Shown here: piece by piece, positions 13,101-22,429 of the stretch
How positions within the stretch are numbered: position 1 is the first letter of the stretch
Layout: every line of letters begins with the position of its first letter
Assembly: GCF_032118995.1 (NCBI RefSeq)
Contig: NC_092650.1
Coordinates: 3,596,001-3,660,000, forward strand
Direction of reading: 5' to 3'
DNA: 64,000 bases
Origin: Asterias amurensis
Taxonomy: Eukaryota > Echinodermata > Asteroidea > Forcipulatida > Asteriidae
The notes under the pieces: generated by a model
Databases searched by the model: none
Seen by the model: only the letters and a program-made list of their open reading frames with translations
Told to the model about the DNA's origin: nothing
Translations under genes and position numbers: made by a program

Positions 13101-16054
13101 CAACGTGTTCCTTTAATATAACAGAGAATAAGCCAAAATTATGCTAACAATTAATGAGTTTCATGGAAACCACCACAAACTCAATACTTTCAAAAATATA
13201 TTGAGATCACTTATCGGCCCTCTGTGTCAGTGTGCAATTTGATTGCAGATCTATTCAACACACTTTGATACTATTGTTACATGGTCACATTTTGTACCTT
13301 TAAACCTGTATCCATCGTGTGCTAAGCCGTATCTTACTTTATTGTACTGATTCAGGTCATTTTACGAATTGTGCCTTGATTTATGCTTTATCTAACTTCT
13401 ATTTGTCAACACCCTTTGTAAGCTTTGATTTTGTGAATAAATTACTTAATTAATTGTTACTGTTTCAACCGTTGTCTTTCTCAGTTGCTGGTTTTCCCTT
13501 TCTTTAATTGTTTTGGTAATTCCATTCTTTTTATTAGTCTGCCGACAGCTATATGTAACTACAGCAGAACCTGACTATTATTGCATGTAAAGTACTGTCG
13601 TCTGCTCATTTTTCTGTGCCGTTTTAAATGTGATTTTTCAGGGACAAAGACTCAAAATTATTTAGCCTTGGTATCCATCATTTTCGGAATCTTAGGTAAA
13701 CTAAAGGTAAAAATTATAACCAACTTTTACTGTAAAAAAAATGCCGCTCACCCTTTTGAAATCTGCCAATGCTTGTTTGGACAGCTTTGTTTAGAGCGGC
13801 GACCCGATATAAAGGTGACCGGGAAGGAAAGACCGCGCGCGGGGGTCGAGTAGCACCTTTTACAACTTGTTCTCTGATTTTTTTTTTATGAAGAGATTTG
13901 GTAGCCGCAGTCGAGATAACATAAGAAATCGCAATCAAGTTGTGTAAACAACCCCAACTTGACCCATTATTCATTTAAACACCTACCTGAGCGGAATGTT
14001 TTCAACGGAAATGGTATGTTAACTTGTTTATAATGCACTTGTTCACCATTTTAATGTAACTTTGATATGTGTACACTTCTGAATTTTTCGTTACTATCGA
14101 TTAAAAAATCAGACCCCAACATAAAGGTTTTGAAAAACTAAAAACACTTACCGTTGACGGCGCGCGTCAAAGGAAAATGCCGATGACGTAATATCATGGG
14201 AGTTTGCTTTGTTATACCTCCACGCTGTAACAAAGCGGCTTTACAAATTGGAGCTCCCAACTATGACATTTTGGGAGTGCTTACGTAACGGGGCTTTTCG
14301 CAAATCTCCCAGAAAAGCGCTGGATAAGGCCCTTCGAAATGATTGTTTTTTTACACAATTGAAATCAATTTATAATCATGACTCGATTTCCTTATTTAAT
14401 TGAAAACATTTTAAGTGAAATTCAACAAAGCTCACGACTTGACATTTTCGTTCAAGCATAAAAGTATTTATTGTTTGAAGCTTTGCATGGCGTGGAGAGA
14501 TAAGAAGAAACTATAAATAAATAAATAGTAAACTTGCGGGTACAACCATGTGTAAATTTGTGAGTCTTCTCCTGAAGACGAGCAGAGTATACTGTTAGAA
14601 ACGTCGAGAGTATACTGTTAGAAACGTCGAGACCCAACCGGCTCTTTTTTCAGAGCCAACACTCACCCTAAGAGATTTTCACATGGTTGTACCCGCAAGT
14701 TTACTATTTATCTATAGTTTCTTCTCATAAAACTATTATAATAACGCTTACCGGTATGTGAAAAAGTGCCCAGGTTGCCATCAACGGCTAAAGCTGCAAC
14801 TCTCTGTGATACATGCGTTGTACTTTGCGAAGCTGACTTTCCAACAGCATTGAGACCTTTAGAAAGTTTCCATTTTGTTTGCGAACAAAACAGTGCAGAA
14901 AATAACTATTGTAGTCCTACAATAATTATAATTAGACACTGGGTGTTGATTACTTACAGTATTAGTGATTGCTGTACACTGATGATCAAAGGCGGGGGGG
15001 GGGGGGGCTGGGGTTAGGGTTAGGGTTAGGAGGGGTTGTGGTAGGTGCGTTTACGGGCGGGCACACTCCCTTTTTCTCAAAGAAACAAACCCAGATCTAA
15101 AGAGCCTTTGAAATGTCATAGATTTTACCAGATGGCATTTTCTCCCTGGTCCCACAAATGGCAAAGAAGTTGCAATAAATGGCAAAGAAATTGCAACTGT
15201 CGTAGTGCCTTTCAGAAAAATGTAGGGTACCCTTTTTGCGGATGGCATTTCTTATGTGCAGACAAAACTAATGTGGCCGGGAGCCGCGCCGTAAAGTCCG
15301 CGTTCTTCTCATAAAAAACCTCACATTTTTCAAAAGAAGGGAAACAAAACCCAGCCCCCCTGAGGTAATTGCACCCGAGAGTATCTGTGGGTAAGATGTT
15401 TTGTAGGGCCCTAAAGCGAGCGTCCAATGCTCGTTCTCGATGCCTTAATGCACCCATAGTGTCTCAACACATAACGGGAAGGTGTGGCCCTCCTACAAAA
15501 AGTCACTGTCGTTTGGACACGTTTGGTAAGCACGCGTTGGGAAAACACACAAATTATTTTGTGCGACAAGGGTGTTTTTCTTATACAAGGCTTCGGACCA
15601 ATTTTAGCCAATATTTTCACAGATTTGTTACTGTAATGTATTATGCTGGTCTTGACAATTAAAAAGGGTGTCCATGTGTCTTTAATATCTTACAGAATTT
15701 GATGGCAGAAAAACTGTCAATAAAACTTTCCCGTAAAAAATACTAACTTTTTGGTGCTCATAATAATTTTCCCCGTGTTCAAATTTACAGACGAGTTTCT
15801 GTACCGTCAAAATAAATACAGTTAACATTTTCACAGTGAATCGTCGTCCGATATTCGGTAATGTGGCTAAGGGCTAAGATATGCCCCGGGATACAATTAT
15901 GCAATCCCAATACAAGGAAGTTTTAAATCCACACCGTAGTCCACTGAATGACCCCACAGAATCACCAAAGTGTAAAGTATAGGCTACTTACCCGTCAGAT
16001 CACAGGCAGCATGTAGAACAAAAAGTACACCAAAAACAAGGCATCAAAACCCAT
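4121..16054 (-). CDS. Secreted F-type lectin (fucolectin) domain plus PAN/Apple domain protein; one base missing in signal exon
   Basis: Five exons: 16054-15992 (signal peptide), 14856-14752, 6774-6676, 5795-5541 and 4362-4121 (stop). All four introns are phase 1. Exons 2-4 give a complete F-type lectin fold: NAVGKSASQST, ALAVDGN..TFSHT, HPWWRLDLG, LRQGCCGENRFLGA, NQQCG, and KFVSFDID...LMLAEVKV. Exon 5 is a single PAN/Apple module with four cysteines (KCAKYC..GCLTF...QCHLH). The family binds L-fucose glycans outside the cell, often in innate immunity or adhesion; PAN modules bind protein or sugar. The ATG frame in exon 1 hits TGA before the donor. One extra T in the five-T run at 16020-16024 would give MGFDALFLVYFFVLHAACDL, a normal signal peptide, in phase 1 with exon 2, and a 765 nt CDS (254 aa). 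I read this as a consensus error. The ligand is unknown. Confidence 0.87.
4581..4614 (+). other. Hammerhead-ribozyme-like core (CTGAAGA...GAAACGTC)
   Basis: CTGAAGA (4581-4587) is followed by a 6 bp stem GAGCAG/CTGTTC with loop AGTATA, then GAAACGTC (4607-4614). This resembles the CUGANGA - stem II - GAAAC core. An unpaired C after CTGAAGA and the lack of a clear stem III loop depart from the canonical motif, so activity is uncertain. Confidence 0.4.
4717..4836. repeat. Hairpin element inside the family R copy
   Basis: Near-perfect inverted repeat: TTTTCAACTAGTGGTTTAAT and AGGCCTGGTTCTTGATAATT on the left are mirrored on the right around TACCGAGCATAGTCGAGGTA. It forms a foldback of about 120 bp. 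Confidence 0.75.
6099..6498 (-). mobile_element. Family A MITE, copy A1 (diverged)
   Basis: Starts CTTTAAAGACAGTGGACACC and ends ACCAATAGTGTCTGTCCATT, with the family body including the GAGGTCTCGAAATC-type palindrome and AAACTATGTTACTTCAGAGG. Orientation is reverse to A3. Lies in the lectin intron between exons 3 and 4. Confidence 0.85.
7205..7591 (-). mobile_element. Family A MITE, copy A2
   Basis: TTAAAGACAGTGGACACTAT at the left and AGTGTCCACTGCCTTTAA at the right, with a full-length body of about 387 bp. Non-coding; its ORFs are shared by all copies and are repeat artefacts. Confidence 0.92.
7632..9108. other. 1.5 kb block bounded by CCTTGATCAAGG palindromes
   Basis: The left border is GGAGGGGGGTAGCCTTGATC and the right border GCCTTGATCAAGGCTAGGAG. 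Inside are relatively GC- and CpG-rich sequence, a GCCGGACGGGTGAGCCGG/CCGGTCGG-type hairpin near 8044-8082 and an alternating GTAC/TGTACA tract near 8930-8995. No exon or known gene could be supported. It could be an unclassified insertion or an unannotated promoter or transcript within the large lectin intron. Confidence 0.35.
9610..9763. repeat. Short hairpin MITE
   Basis: The arms TGGGAAACTTTGGAACACTA and GCAGACTTACCAGGTAAA at the left are mirrored by TTTACCTGGTAAGTCAGC and the AAAGTCTCCCA end at the right. About 150 bp and non-coding. Confidence 0.7.
10152..10488. mobile_element. Family B hairpin MITE, copy B1 (right end missing)
   Basis: Begins TTAAAGGAACACGTTGCCTT after TTAA. The centre (10309-10364) is a perfect hairpin with 25 bp arms ending in GTCGGCCATTTATGGGAGTC. 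The right terminal 40 or so bp are replaced at 10489 by the foldback element. Confidence 0.9.
10489..12125. mobile_element. Composite foldback element with three copies of one arm
   Basis: Left end AACCATTTAGCCGCTGGACC, right end GGTCCAGTGGCTAAATGG. Arm A (10489-11050) is inverted relative to arm C (about 11510-12125) over more than 500 bp. Shared landmarks are the TACCGCATAnTACAGTGTAT segment, AAAAGCCTTGAAAAGCTA, TACGATTTCAGTAAAGTTAC and GGGCGGTGCAGGGACTAGAG. Between them lies a more diverged third unit (about 11055-11505) in arm A orientation, with GCTAGCTTGTGTTTGTGGGG, GAGCCGGATAAAAGC and a run of about 22 C. No coding capacity. Confidence 0.8.
12338..12714 (+). mobile_element. Family A MITE, copy A3
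   Basis: TTAAAGGCAGTGGACACTAT at the left and CAATAGTGTCCAGTGTATTTAA at the right (last part), with a full body. It directly abuts the truncated family B copy B2. Confidence 0.9.
12770..13116. mobile_element. Family B hairpin MITE, copy B2 (left end missing)
   Basis: The body from TTGTTATAAAATGCATATG to the end GGCAACGTGTTCCTTTAA, with the central GGTCGGCCATTATGGGAGTC hairpin slightly degraded. The left terminal 50 or so bp are absent. Confidence 0.88.
14469..14725 (+). mobile_element. Retroposon-like element (family R), uninterrupted copy
   Basis: Flanked by CATAAAAGTATT (14457-14468) and CATAAAACTATT (14726-14737), 11 of 12 identical. It carries the GCTTTGCATGG head, inverted repeats ending GTAAACTTGCGGGTACAACC, and CTGAAGA (14572-14578) with GAAACGTC. 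A 23 bp or so piece including GAAACGTC is duplicated in tandem. It ends only 27 bp from lectin exon 2. Confidence 0.72.
15011..15030 (+). repeat. Short interstitial TTAGGG run
   Basis: Three TTAGGG units follow a 15 or so bp G-run. Too short to suggest a telomere fusion. Confidence 0.6.
15545..15683 (+). repeat. Very diverged family A remnant
   Basis: Partial similarity to the family A 3' half: a TGTGCGACAAGGGTGTTTTT segment, TTTTCACAGATTTGTTA, then GGTCTTGACAATT and a CTTTAA end. The left half is not recognisable. Confidence 0.4.
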
Positions 16055-16181
16055 CCCTCGAAGTTGAAGCTTCCAGCACGACGACAACTTGCCTTCATGA
16101 AAGGGAGCTCAAAAACCGCTAGACAACTGACACGGCGGTCCAAAACATTGATGTGATACAGCGTGTACAGCGCAAGAGTTT

Positions 16182-16566
16182 AAAGGAACACGTTGCCTTG
16201 GATCGGACGAGTTGGTCTACGAAAAGCGTTTGAAACCGTTTGTTATGAAATGTATATGGTTAGAAAGATGTTTTAAAAGTAGAATACAATGATCCACACA
16301 AGTATCACTCAAAATTGCACCGGTTTCATTTTACGTCGCGAACTAACACGGTCGGCCATTTATGGAAGTCAAATTTTTGACTCCATAAATGGCCGACCGT
16401 GTTTTTCGACGAGGTAAAACGAAAACCACGCAATTTCGAGGCATATTTGTGTAGGTCATTGTATTCTACTTTTACAACATCTTTCTAACCATACCGATTT
16501 TATAACAAACGGTTACAGAACGCTTTTCAAAGACCAACTCGACGATCCAAGGCAACGTGTTCCTTT
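16182..16566. mobile_element. Family B hairpin MITE, copy B3 (complete)
   Basis: GTTTAAAGGAACACGTTGCC at the left and CAACGTGTTCCTTTAAAC at the right, so TTTAAA borders both ends. The central GGTCGGCCATTTATGGAAGT hairpin is present. Lies about 130 bp upstream of the lectin ATG, within its likely promoter. Confidence 0.93.
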
Positions 16567-17070
16567 AAACTGCCTGTGAAAGTGCGGGGAAATGCCAAGA
16601 CTATTACATAGAGGCCATGTGAATAATAAGTTTTGTTTCTATCCCTGATTATCCTTGATGAATTAAAATCGTATAAAGGGTGGTATTTCACAAGAAATAT
16701 ATTGTTTTATGAAACCCAACTTCAAAAATATTCAAACAAATAAATAAGCCAACAAAAGACAAGCAGACGTTATTCTTTTGATAAAAAAAACTTTTTCAGT
16801 GTTGATAACTTGAAATGTTTAAAAGGGTAAAATCTTTGAGTGGAATTTCCACTCAAATTCCATTTCATGAAAGATTGGCAAGGAAATAATTTAGATCTGA
16901 ATATTATTCACTAGGCCGAGTACGGAAAGTTAGTAGCATTATTCAGGTATTACTCTTGTTTTATTCAGGTTTTGTTCAGGTAAAAAAAAAGTCGGTTTAG
17001 AAAACAAATTGATGGCAATAAAAGAAATTCCCCGCGATCAGTGACCCCCCCCCGCCCCCCAACCACTCAC

Positions 17071-17208
17071 GTCCCGATTCTCCACCCACATAGTATAGCG
17101 CCCTCTTCCCGTCGCCAAACTCCAACTAGTCTGTTCCCCATCAAATTTTTCAACAATCCCCCGTAACTTAATGCACAACACGTAAAAGTTACTTGACTTT
17201 CCCGCCAT
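17071..17208 (-). CDS. Possible first exon of an unidentified divergent gene
   Basis: On the minus strand an ATG at 17208 opens 46 codons (MAGKSSNFYVLCIKLRG..., ...ATGRGRYTMWVENRD) ending at a good donor, GGGAC|GTGAGT (17071/17070). The ATG is only 42 bp from the GINS3 ATG, as in a bidirectional promoter. I recognise no family and found no downstream exon, so it may be chance. Confidence 0.2.
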
Positions 17209-17250
17209 ATCAATCGGTTTCAAAAGCAAAACACAATTTTGTGTATAGAA

Positions 17251-18938
17251 ATGGCGTATGCATCCGAGATATACACCCGTTTCTTCAGTAATACTGATAA
17301 CTATTTCAATCTTGAGGACATTCTGTCGTCCCAAGAGAAAGTACCAGTCAAAACAGAACTGCCCATGTTTCGTTTGGGGTTTTTAAACTCGAGTTCTGAC
17401 AATGAACATATCCTGCCTGGAACAAAAATGGAGTTGCCGTTTTGGCTGGCGACGGGTCTGTGCAGTCGAAAGAGAAAGATCGTAAGCGTAGAAATGCCCA
17501 AGTTTTACCGGGCTGGATACAGAGAAATCTTCACTGCAGATGCCAATGTTGTCGATCTTCACAAATTGGGGCCTTACTTCTACTCGTTTGGAACCAAACT
17601 GCTGTGTTTTGAGTGAATGAATCGGATGATGTTGCCAAGTCATTACTCCAGGTAAGCTGGAACTTTTGAAGTTTTAATTTAAAACTGTTGAATGTTGGAA
17701 GGAAATGGATGAAAAATTAAAATGATCAGCCATGATGATGATGTACTTTCGACTTTGTACGACTTATATATACTACTTATGTACTACCCACTTCTAAAAA
17801 TAGTACTACTAGTACTACTTTAAGTAGCTAACTAAAACTAAAAAGAGATTGAGCATGTTGAGAGTCATACATACTACGTAGTAGTACGGTAGTTAGTACT
17901 ATTACGTACTACTACTAGAGTTACTACGTACTAGTGGGGATTCCTACTAGTACTAGTATAGATAGTACAGCATCATCAGTGACAGTAGTGTAAACAGAGG
18001 GGTGGGGGACGTGGTTTAGCACAAATTAATCCTTGACCTGGGCCCTGAGTTGAGGTTCGTTCCACTATCGTCCTAGCGGAAGGAACTCCATATCATGGTT
18101 CTCTCTAGTACTTTAGGAGTAGTAGGAGTATGTAGGGGGTAACTCCATCCAGCCCAAGTTCGGAAACCTCGCCCCCCCCCCCCCCCCCCCCCCCGCCAAG
18201 AAAAATAATAATAATAATAAATAAATAAAAAAAATATATATACTGGTTGTATCGTTACCTCGGTGTGATCCCTGGCTACACGGCAGTTTGCGGTTGAATG
18301 GCTTCTGACAGGCACCCCCCCGAACAAAGATATTGACGAAATAGGGAGACTGCCAACATAGGGCTAGATAGCTCAGTTGGTAGAGCGCCGGCACGTTAAA
18401 CGGAGGTTGTTGGTTCAAATCCCGCTCTAGTCAATTTTTCTTTGTTCAACCCAAAATCATTTATAAATTAAAATGTACCCAGTCAGTTTCCCTTGTGGTT
18501 TATTATTTGATATATATAATATATAAATAAAAGGTGGGCGGGGTAGGAGTAAATTTCAAGCAGCGACATAGTCCAAGACAAATAATGCATGACGTACTGG
18601 ACTACTGAGACATTCAAAGACAATATTTTGTCTTATTGCAATATGCTTTTCTCATTTATTACATTGTATTTTTGATGATTGTAAATCTATTTTCATCCTC
18701 AGACATTCATCGACCGCTTCCGTCGCATCATGGACAATTCTCAGAATGCACTGACCAGGAAACATCCAAGCTGACAGACAAGCTGGATGAGATGGAACGA
18801 TCCCTCTTCAGAGCCAGTCAACAGAGCCTGTTGGATTTCCAGAAGTGGGAAACAAGAAAGATGACGAAGATGTCGGCATCGGACATGGTGACGAGCCACA
18901 GAAAGAGGAAGAGAGCAGCAATGGACGAAGGAGATTGA
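17251..18938 (+). CDS. GINS3: GINS complex subunit 3 (PSF3); two bases missing in the consensus
   Basis: Two exons, 17251-17651 and 18703-18938. Exon 1 reads YFNLEDILSSQEKVPVKTEL, ELPFWLATGL, RKRKIVSVEMPKFYRAGYRE and DANVVDLHKLGPYFYSFGTK, a close match to animal PSF3. Exon 2 starts TFIDRFRRIMDNSQNAL and later reads KLDEMERSLFRASQQSLLDF, ending HRKRKRAAMDEGD. PSF3 is a core subunit of the GINS tetramer in the CMG helicase. The frame breaks twice: near 17611-17616 (TTTGAGTGAATGAATC, where the next residues VNESDDVAKSLLQ are one frame over) and near 18757-18760 (ALTR to ETSKL). Adding one base at each gives 639 nt, 212 aa, near the human 216 aa. The alternative is a recent pseudogene, but only these two indels break it. 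An AATAAA follows at 18979. Confidence 0.93.
17730..17970 (+). repeat. Degenerate TAC/GTA-rich tract in the GINS3 intron
   Basis: Dozens of TACT, AGTA and TACGTA words with self-complementary stretches such as TACTACGTAGTAGTA. It looks like an eroded microsatellite. A run of about 24 C follows near 18173-18196. Confidence 0.6.
18310..18434 (+). mobile_element. tRNA-Asn-like SINE head with 5' extension
   Basis: A tRNA-like segment (18362-18432) has A box TAGCTCAGTTGGTAGAGC, loop ACGTTAA (GTT anticodon position) and B box GGTTCAAATCC. The acceptor arms GGCTAGA/TCTAGTC pair perfectly. Upstream AACAAAGATATTGACGAAAT is shared with the copy at 54062-54190. The anticodon stem is broken and position 33 is C, so it is not a working tRNA gene. 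Confidence 0.65.
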
Positions 18939-18978
18939 CTCCGAGCCAACCTTTCATGGGACATAAAGATATCCCAAA

Positions 18979-18984
18979 AATAAA
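18979..18984 (+). terminator. Poly(A) signal AATAAA of GINS3
   Basis: The hexamer is 41 bp after the GINS3 stop codon. Confidence 0.6.
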
Positions 18985-20795
18985 CTACTCCTCTGGGCTG
19001 AGTATTTGTAGTAATTTACTAAAATCAAATCAAGCGGAGTCTATCATTTGGTTTTACCCTTACCTTGATGTGTGTAAGCACTGTATACATTGTACCCAGT
19101 ACTTTCCCCCCAAGTTCTGTGGAAAAAAATTAACGGGAAAATTACTCAGGAAAGATTCAAACCCACGACCTTTGCTAATCTAGGGCAGATGTATAGACTG
19201 TGCAAGTCTCGCGCAGATTTGAACTTCCTGGACCATTGTGGTCCCAACCTTATGGAGTTTTACGTTGGGGAGATTTTGTTTCGTCATTACTTTAGTTTAA
19301 TGTAGTTTATGACCATAAAAATGACATATGTTGTTAAAAATGTAATACGAATTAACATCATATATAAAAATAAAAATAAAGTCAACATAATAACAAAGAA
19401 AATCCGATATTTAAACTTGACCTCGGGTCAGGTTACTTGGTAAAAATTAAGAATTTGTGCCCATCTCCGATCACGAAACTTACGCAGACGCTTGTTTTGG
19501 TCGTGCGGGGTGAAAAACCTTTCCATTGGTCGTTTAGTCGTCGGCATCCTCTTTAAACTGCGTCACGCGTTTATCTAACGCCCTTGCGACCATCGTGCGT
19601 CCGCGTATAAACCAGCTTTCAGTAGTTTCACAATCGGGCGAAGATTTACAAAAGGGGTTTCAAAAATTTAAGACCAAACAAACATCCTTGTCCCAGAGCT
19701 TTACTTTTGTCGATACATAGACTTTAACCGATAATTGTGTATGTGTTTAAAGCTGCTAAAACTAATTTAAACAAGCTCTATAGGGTATTTTTGTGGTTCA
19801 GATTCGGCATTAAGAATAAATTAAAGCAAAGATTTGAGTCATACAAAAATAAAATTCTTCGGTTGTCGTGTTTTCTCGCTCCGGTGCGCGCGGAGACTTG
19901 CACAGTCTATTGCCAACTAGACCACCGAGATAGCCCGGTAGCTAGACATGCTAGCAGTTCAAATCCTATATTTTAGCAGCGGGTACTGCAATGATTCAAT
20001 GGTTGATGTAAAATTTGTACGATGATAAAGAATTATTGTTTCGGTTAAACCCTTACACCAATGTGTGTAAGCACTGTATACTCGGTACTTTCCCCAAGTT
20101 CTGTGAATAAAATCACAGGCATATTACTCGCGTGGTATTCAAACCCAACTTTGCCAAGAGCAGATGTCCCACAAAGTCACCGAGATGACAACTACGATAG
20201 AAACCCCTGACCCTAATCAGCATACAATGCAGCCTGATTTAAAGGGATTGTAAAATTAATGACCATAAAAAGACATACTGTATGACTTCACAGGTGTTCT
20301 GTTATTTACAATATTTATTTTACAACAACCTGTCTTATAGCCACGACTTACATTATTAACTAGTTATTAAATTAGTACACGAGTCCAAAGTTCTTAACAA
20401 ATGCAACTTCAAAACTGTCAAGCGTTTGAGAATAAAATACAAAATAATAGTTTTGCTATTAAGTACTGAAAGTTCTGCCCTCTAGTGTGATTAATTTTTA
20501 TCCCAACTCCTTTGTGCTTAACTCCATGCAGGCATGGATCCTTCCTTACCCTAACAAAATCTAACACCATGGTAGCTCAACATCCAAACTGTTGGACTCT
20601 GATTATGGTGATTGGTGGTATGCCTGATCCTAAGTAAAACATGCTCAGTTTACATCAGTGTTACATGTACAATAATTGAGGTAAAACATTTCACGCCAGC
20701 AGAAAACATAACTTTGTTTTGAAAAAGAAGAACAAGTATTGACAGAATGTTGAGTAAAGTTAATGTCACTAATTCTATTCTTAGTAAAACAAGAA
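18985..20795. other. Intergenic region downstream of GINS3
   Basis: Contains two related reverse-oriented SINE-like fragments (about 19060-19200 and 20040-20200). They share GTGTGTAAGCACTGTATAC, the GTACTTTCCCCCAAGTTCTG-type segment and a CAAACCCA B-box complement. A degenerate tRNA-like stretch lies near 19925-19965. A CpG-containing island at 19480-19640 has no recognisable exon. Confidence 0.5.
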
Positions 20796-21182
20796 TTAAA
20801 GGCTGTGGACACTATTGGTAATTACTCAAAATAGTTATTAGCATAAAACCTTACTTGGTGACGAGTAATGGGGAGAGGTTGATGGTATAAGACATTGTGA
20901 GAGACGGCTCCCTCTGAAGTGCCATAGTTTTCGAGAAAGAAGTAATTTTCCACGACTTTGATTTCGAGACCTCAAGTTTAGAACCTGAGGTCTCGAAATC
21001 AACCATCTAAACGCACACAACTCCGTGTGACAAGGGTGTTTTCTTCTTTCATTATTATCTCGCAACTTTGATGACCGATTGAGCTCAAATTTTCACAGGT
21101 TTGTTATTTTATGCATATGTTGAGATACACCAACTGTGAAGGCTAGTCTTTGACAATTACCAATAGTGTCCACTGCCTTTAA
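20796..21182 (+). mobile_element. Family A MITE, copy A4
   Basis: TTAAAGGCTGTGGACACTAT at the left and ATAGTGTCCACTGCCTTTAA at the right, with a full-length body containing the CCTCAAGTTTAGAACCTGAGG palindrome (middle part). Confidence 0.93.
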
Positions 21183-22154
21183 ACAAACCAGAAAAATGTA
21201 GAATTATTTTTTAAGACTGCCACCTCGTTATTATAATAAAGAGACATGAAAGAACATAACTAATTATAAGGAGGGGAACCCAGGTCGAATTAAGTTTTGT
21301 GGTTAGCTAATTTTTCAATAGATATAGATATATGTAGATGTCTCAAAACTGTTGTCATTTTTACTCTAGCCGTCAATGGCAGTTGTAAAGCTAGTTTTTC
21401 AAAATCATGCAATTGGGGTGAATCATAATTAAGTTTTAAAAGCATTGCTGTTAATTTTGTTCACCCGCTCGAGTAGCACAGGCCGACATATTTTTGATAT
21501 GTCCATTTTCTTGACCACCTCGTACACTCTGGTCAGCTCATAGCCTTGATATCCTAAGCTGGACCATACCACACATCCTACAGGGGGTGTTAATCAACAC
21601 TGGAGTCTGTGATTTATTTAGATGGGGGGGGGGGGGGCAACACAAAACTCTGCCAATATCTTTGTGTAGCACTGGTCATGTCAATTGTCAATGGTAGATG
21701 CAACCAAATTATAAAACTTAAGTAAATAAACAATTAAACTTAAATAAACCCAGGCAATACCTGGACTAAACAACACACTTAAATACAAACAATTAAATAA
21801 ACACATAACAAACCCATTAACCTGTGGAAAAAGGTTGACAGCATGTGCTGAGAACATACCAACGGGGCGTTGCAACCAATTTGGTCCCTCTTTGTACAGT
21901 TTTACAAATTTACAAACTAATATCCCTTTTTCATTGAGCAAACCGTACCATTCACAAGACATGACTGCCAACTGTTATTCATAAATACCCCAGACAGTTT
22001 CTGTACACACAACCCACGCACATCAAACAGATTCTTCACAAAGTTTTTTGAAAAAAATAAATTCAAACGCCAAACTTTCAATTGTCAAAGCGTCTATAAT
22101 TGTATTTTTTTAAAAGTTTTTTTTAACAAAAGGGCATTTATGAATGGGAATAAA

Positions 22155-22291
22155 AGAGTAGTGACTCGTCCGTTTAAAACCTTGCAGGGTCGCTGCCATG
22201 CGATCAAGGCCCTTGCCTTGGGCTCGGGTCTTTATCACACGGCAACGACCCTGCCGGTTTTAAACGGCCGTTAAAGAACTCGTCACTACCC
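22155..22291. repeat. Hairpin element
   Basis: Inverted arms: GTAGTGACTCGTCCGTTTAA at the left and ACGAGTCACTACC-type complement (AACTCGTCACTACC on the plus strand) at the right. Internal CAGGGTCG/CGACCCTG and CGTTTAAAACC/GGTTTTAAACG arms are present. Confidence 0.7.
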
Positions 22292-22429
22292 TTTTCTTCC
22301 TTTATTTATAACCACAGTGGTTGATGCTGAATGCTCTGACAGCAGCCTCCGGGTTACATTATCACACCCTTTCAAGATTGAAGTTCAAGCTCTGTGTACA
22401 AGATGGACAGAGTGACCTGCAGCCGATTT

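Larger units (their letters stand above)
16055..17208. other. Intergenic region between lectin and GINS3
   Basis: Upstream of both divergent genes. It contains family B copy B3 and AT-rich sequence, with a possible small minus-strand exon at 17071-17208. No TATA box was assigned. Confidence 0.5.

Noticed and set aside
14127-14230. Extra lectin exon near a TCAACG|GTAAGT donor on the minus strand
   Set aside because: Its translation does not resemble the domain, and exons 2 and 3 already join in phase to give a continuous fold.
15011-15030. Telomere or fusion site
   Set aside because: Only three TTAGGG units beside a G-run; common by chance in low-complexity DNA.
18362-18432. Functional tRNA-Asn gene
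   Set aside because: The anticodon stem is broken, U33 is missing and the sequence with its 5' extension is repeated at 54 kb, so it is read as a SINE head.
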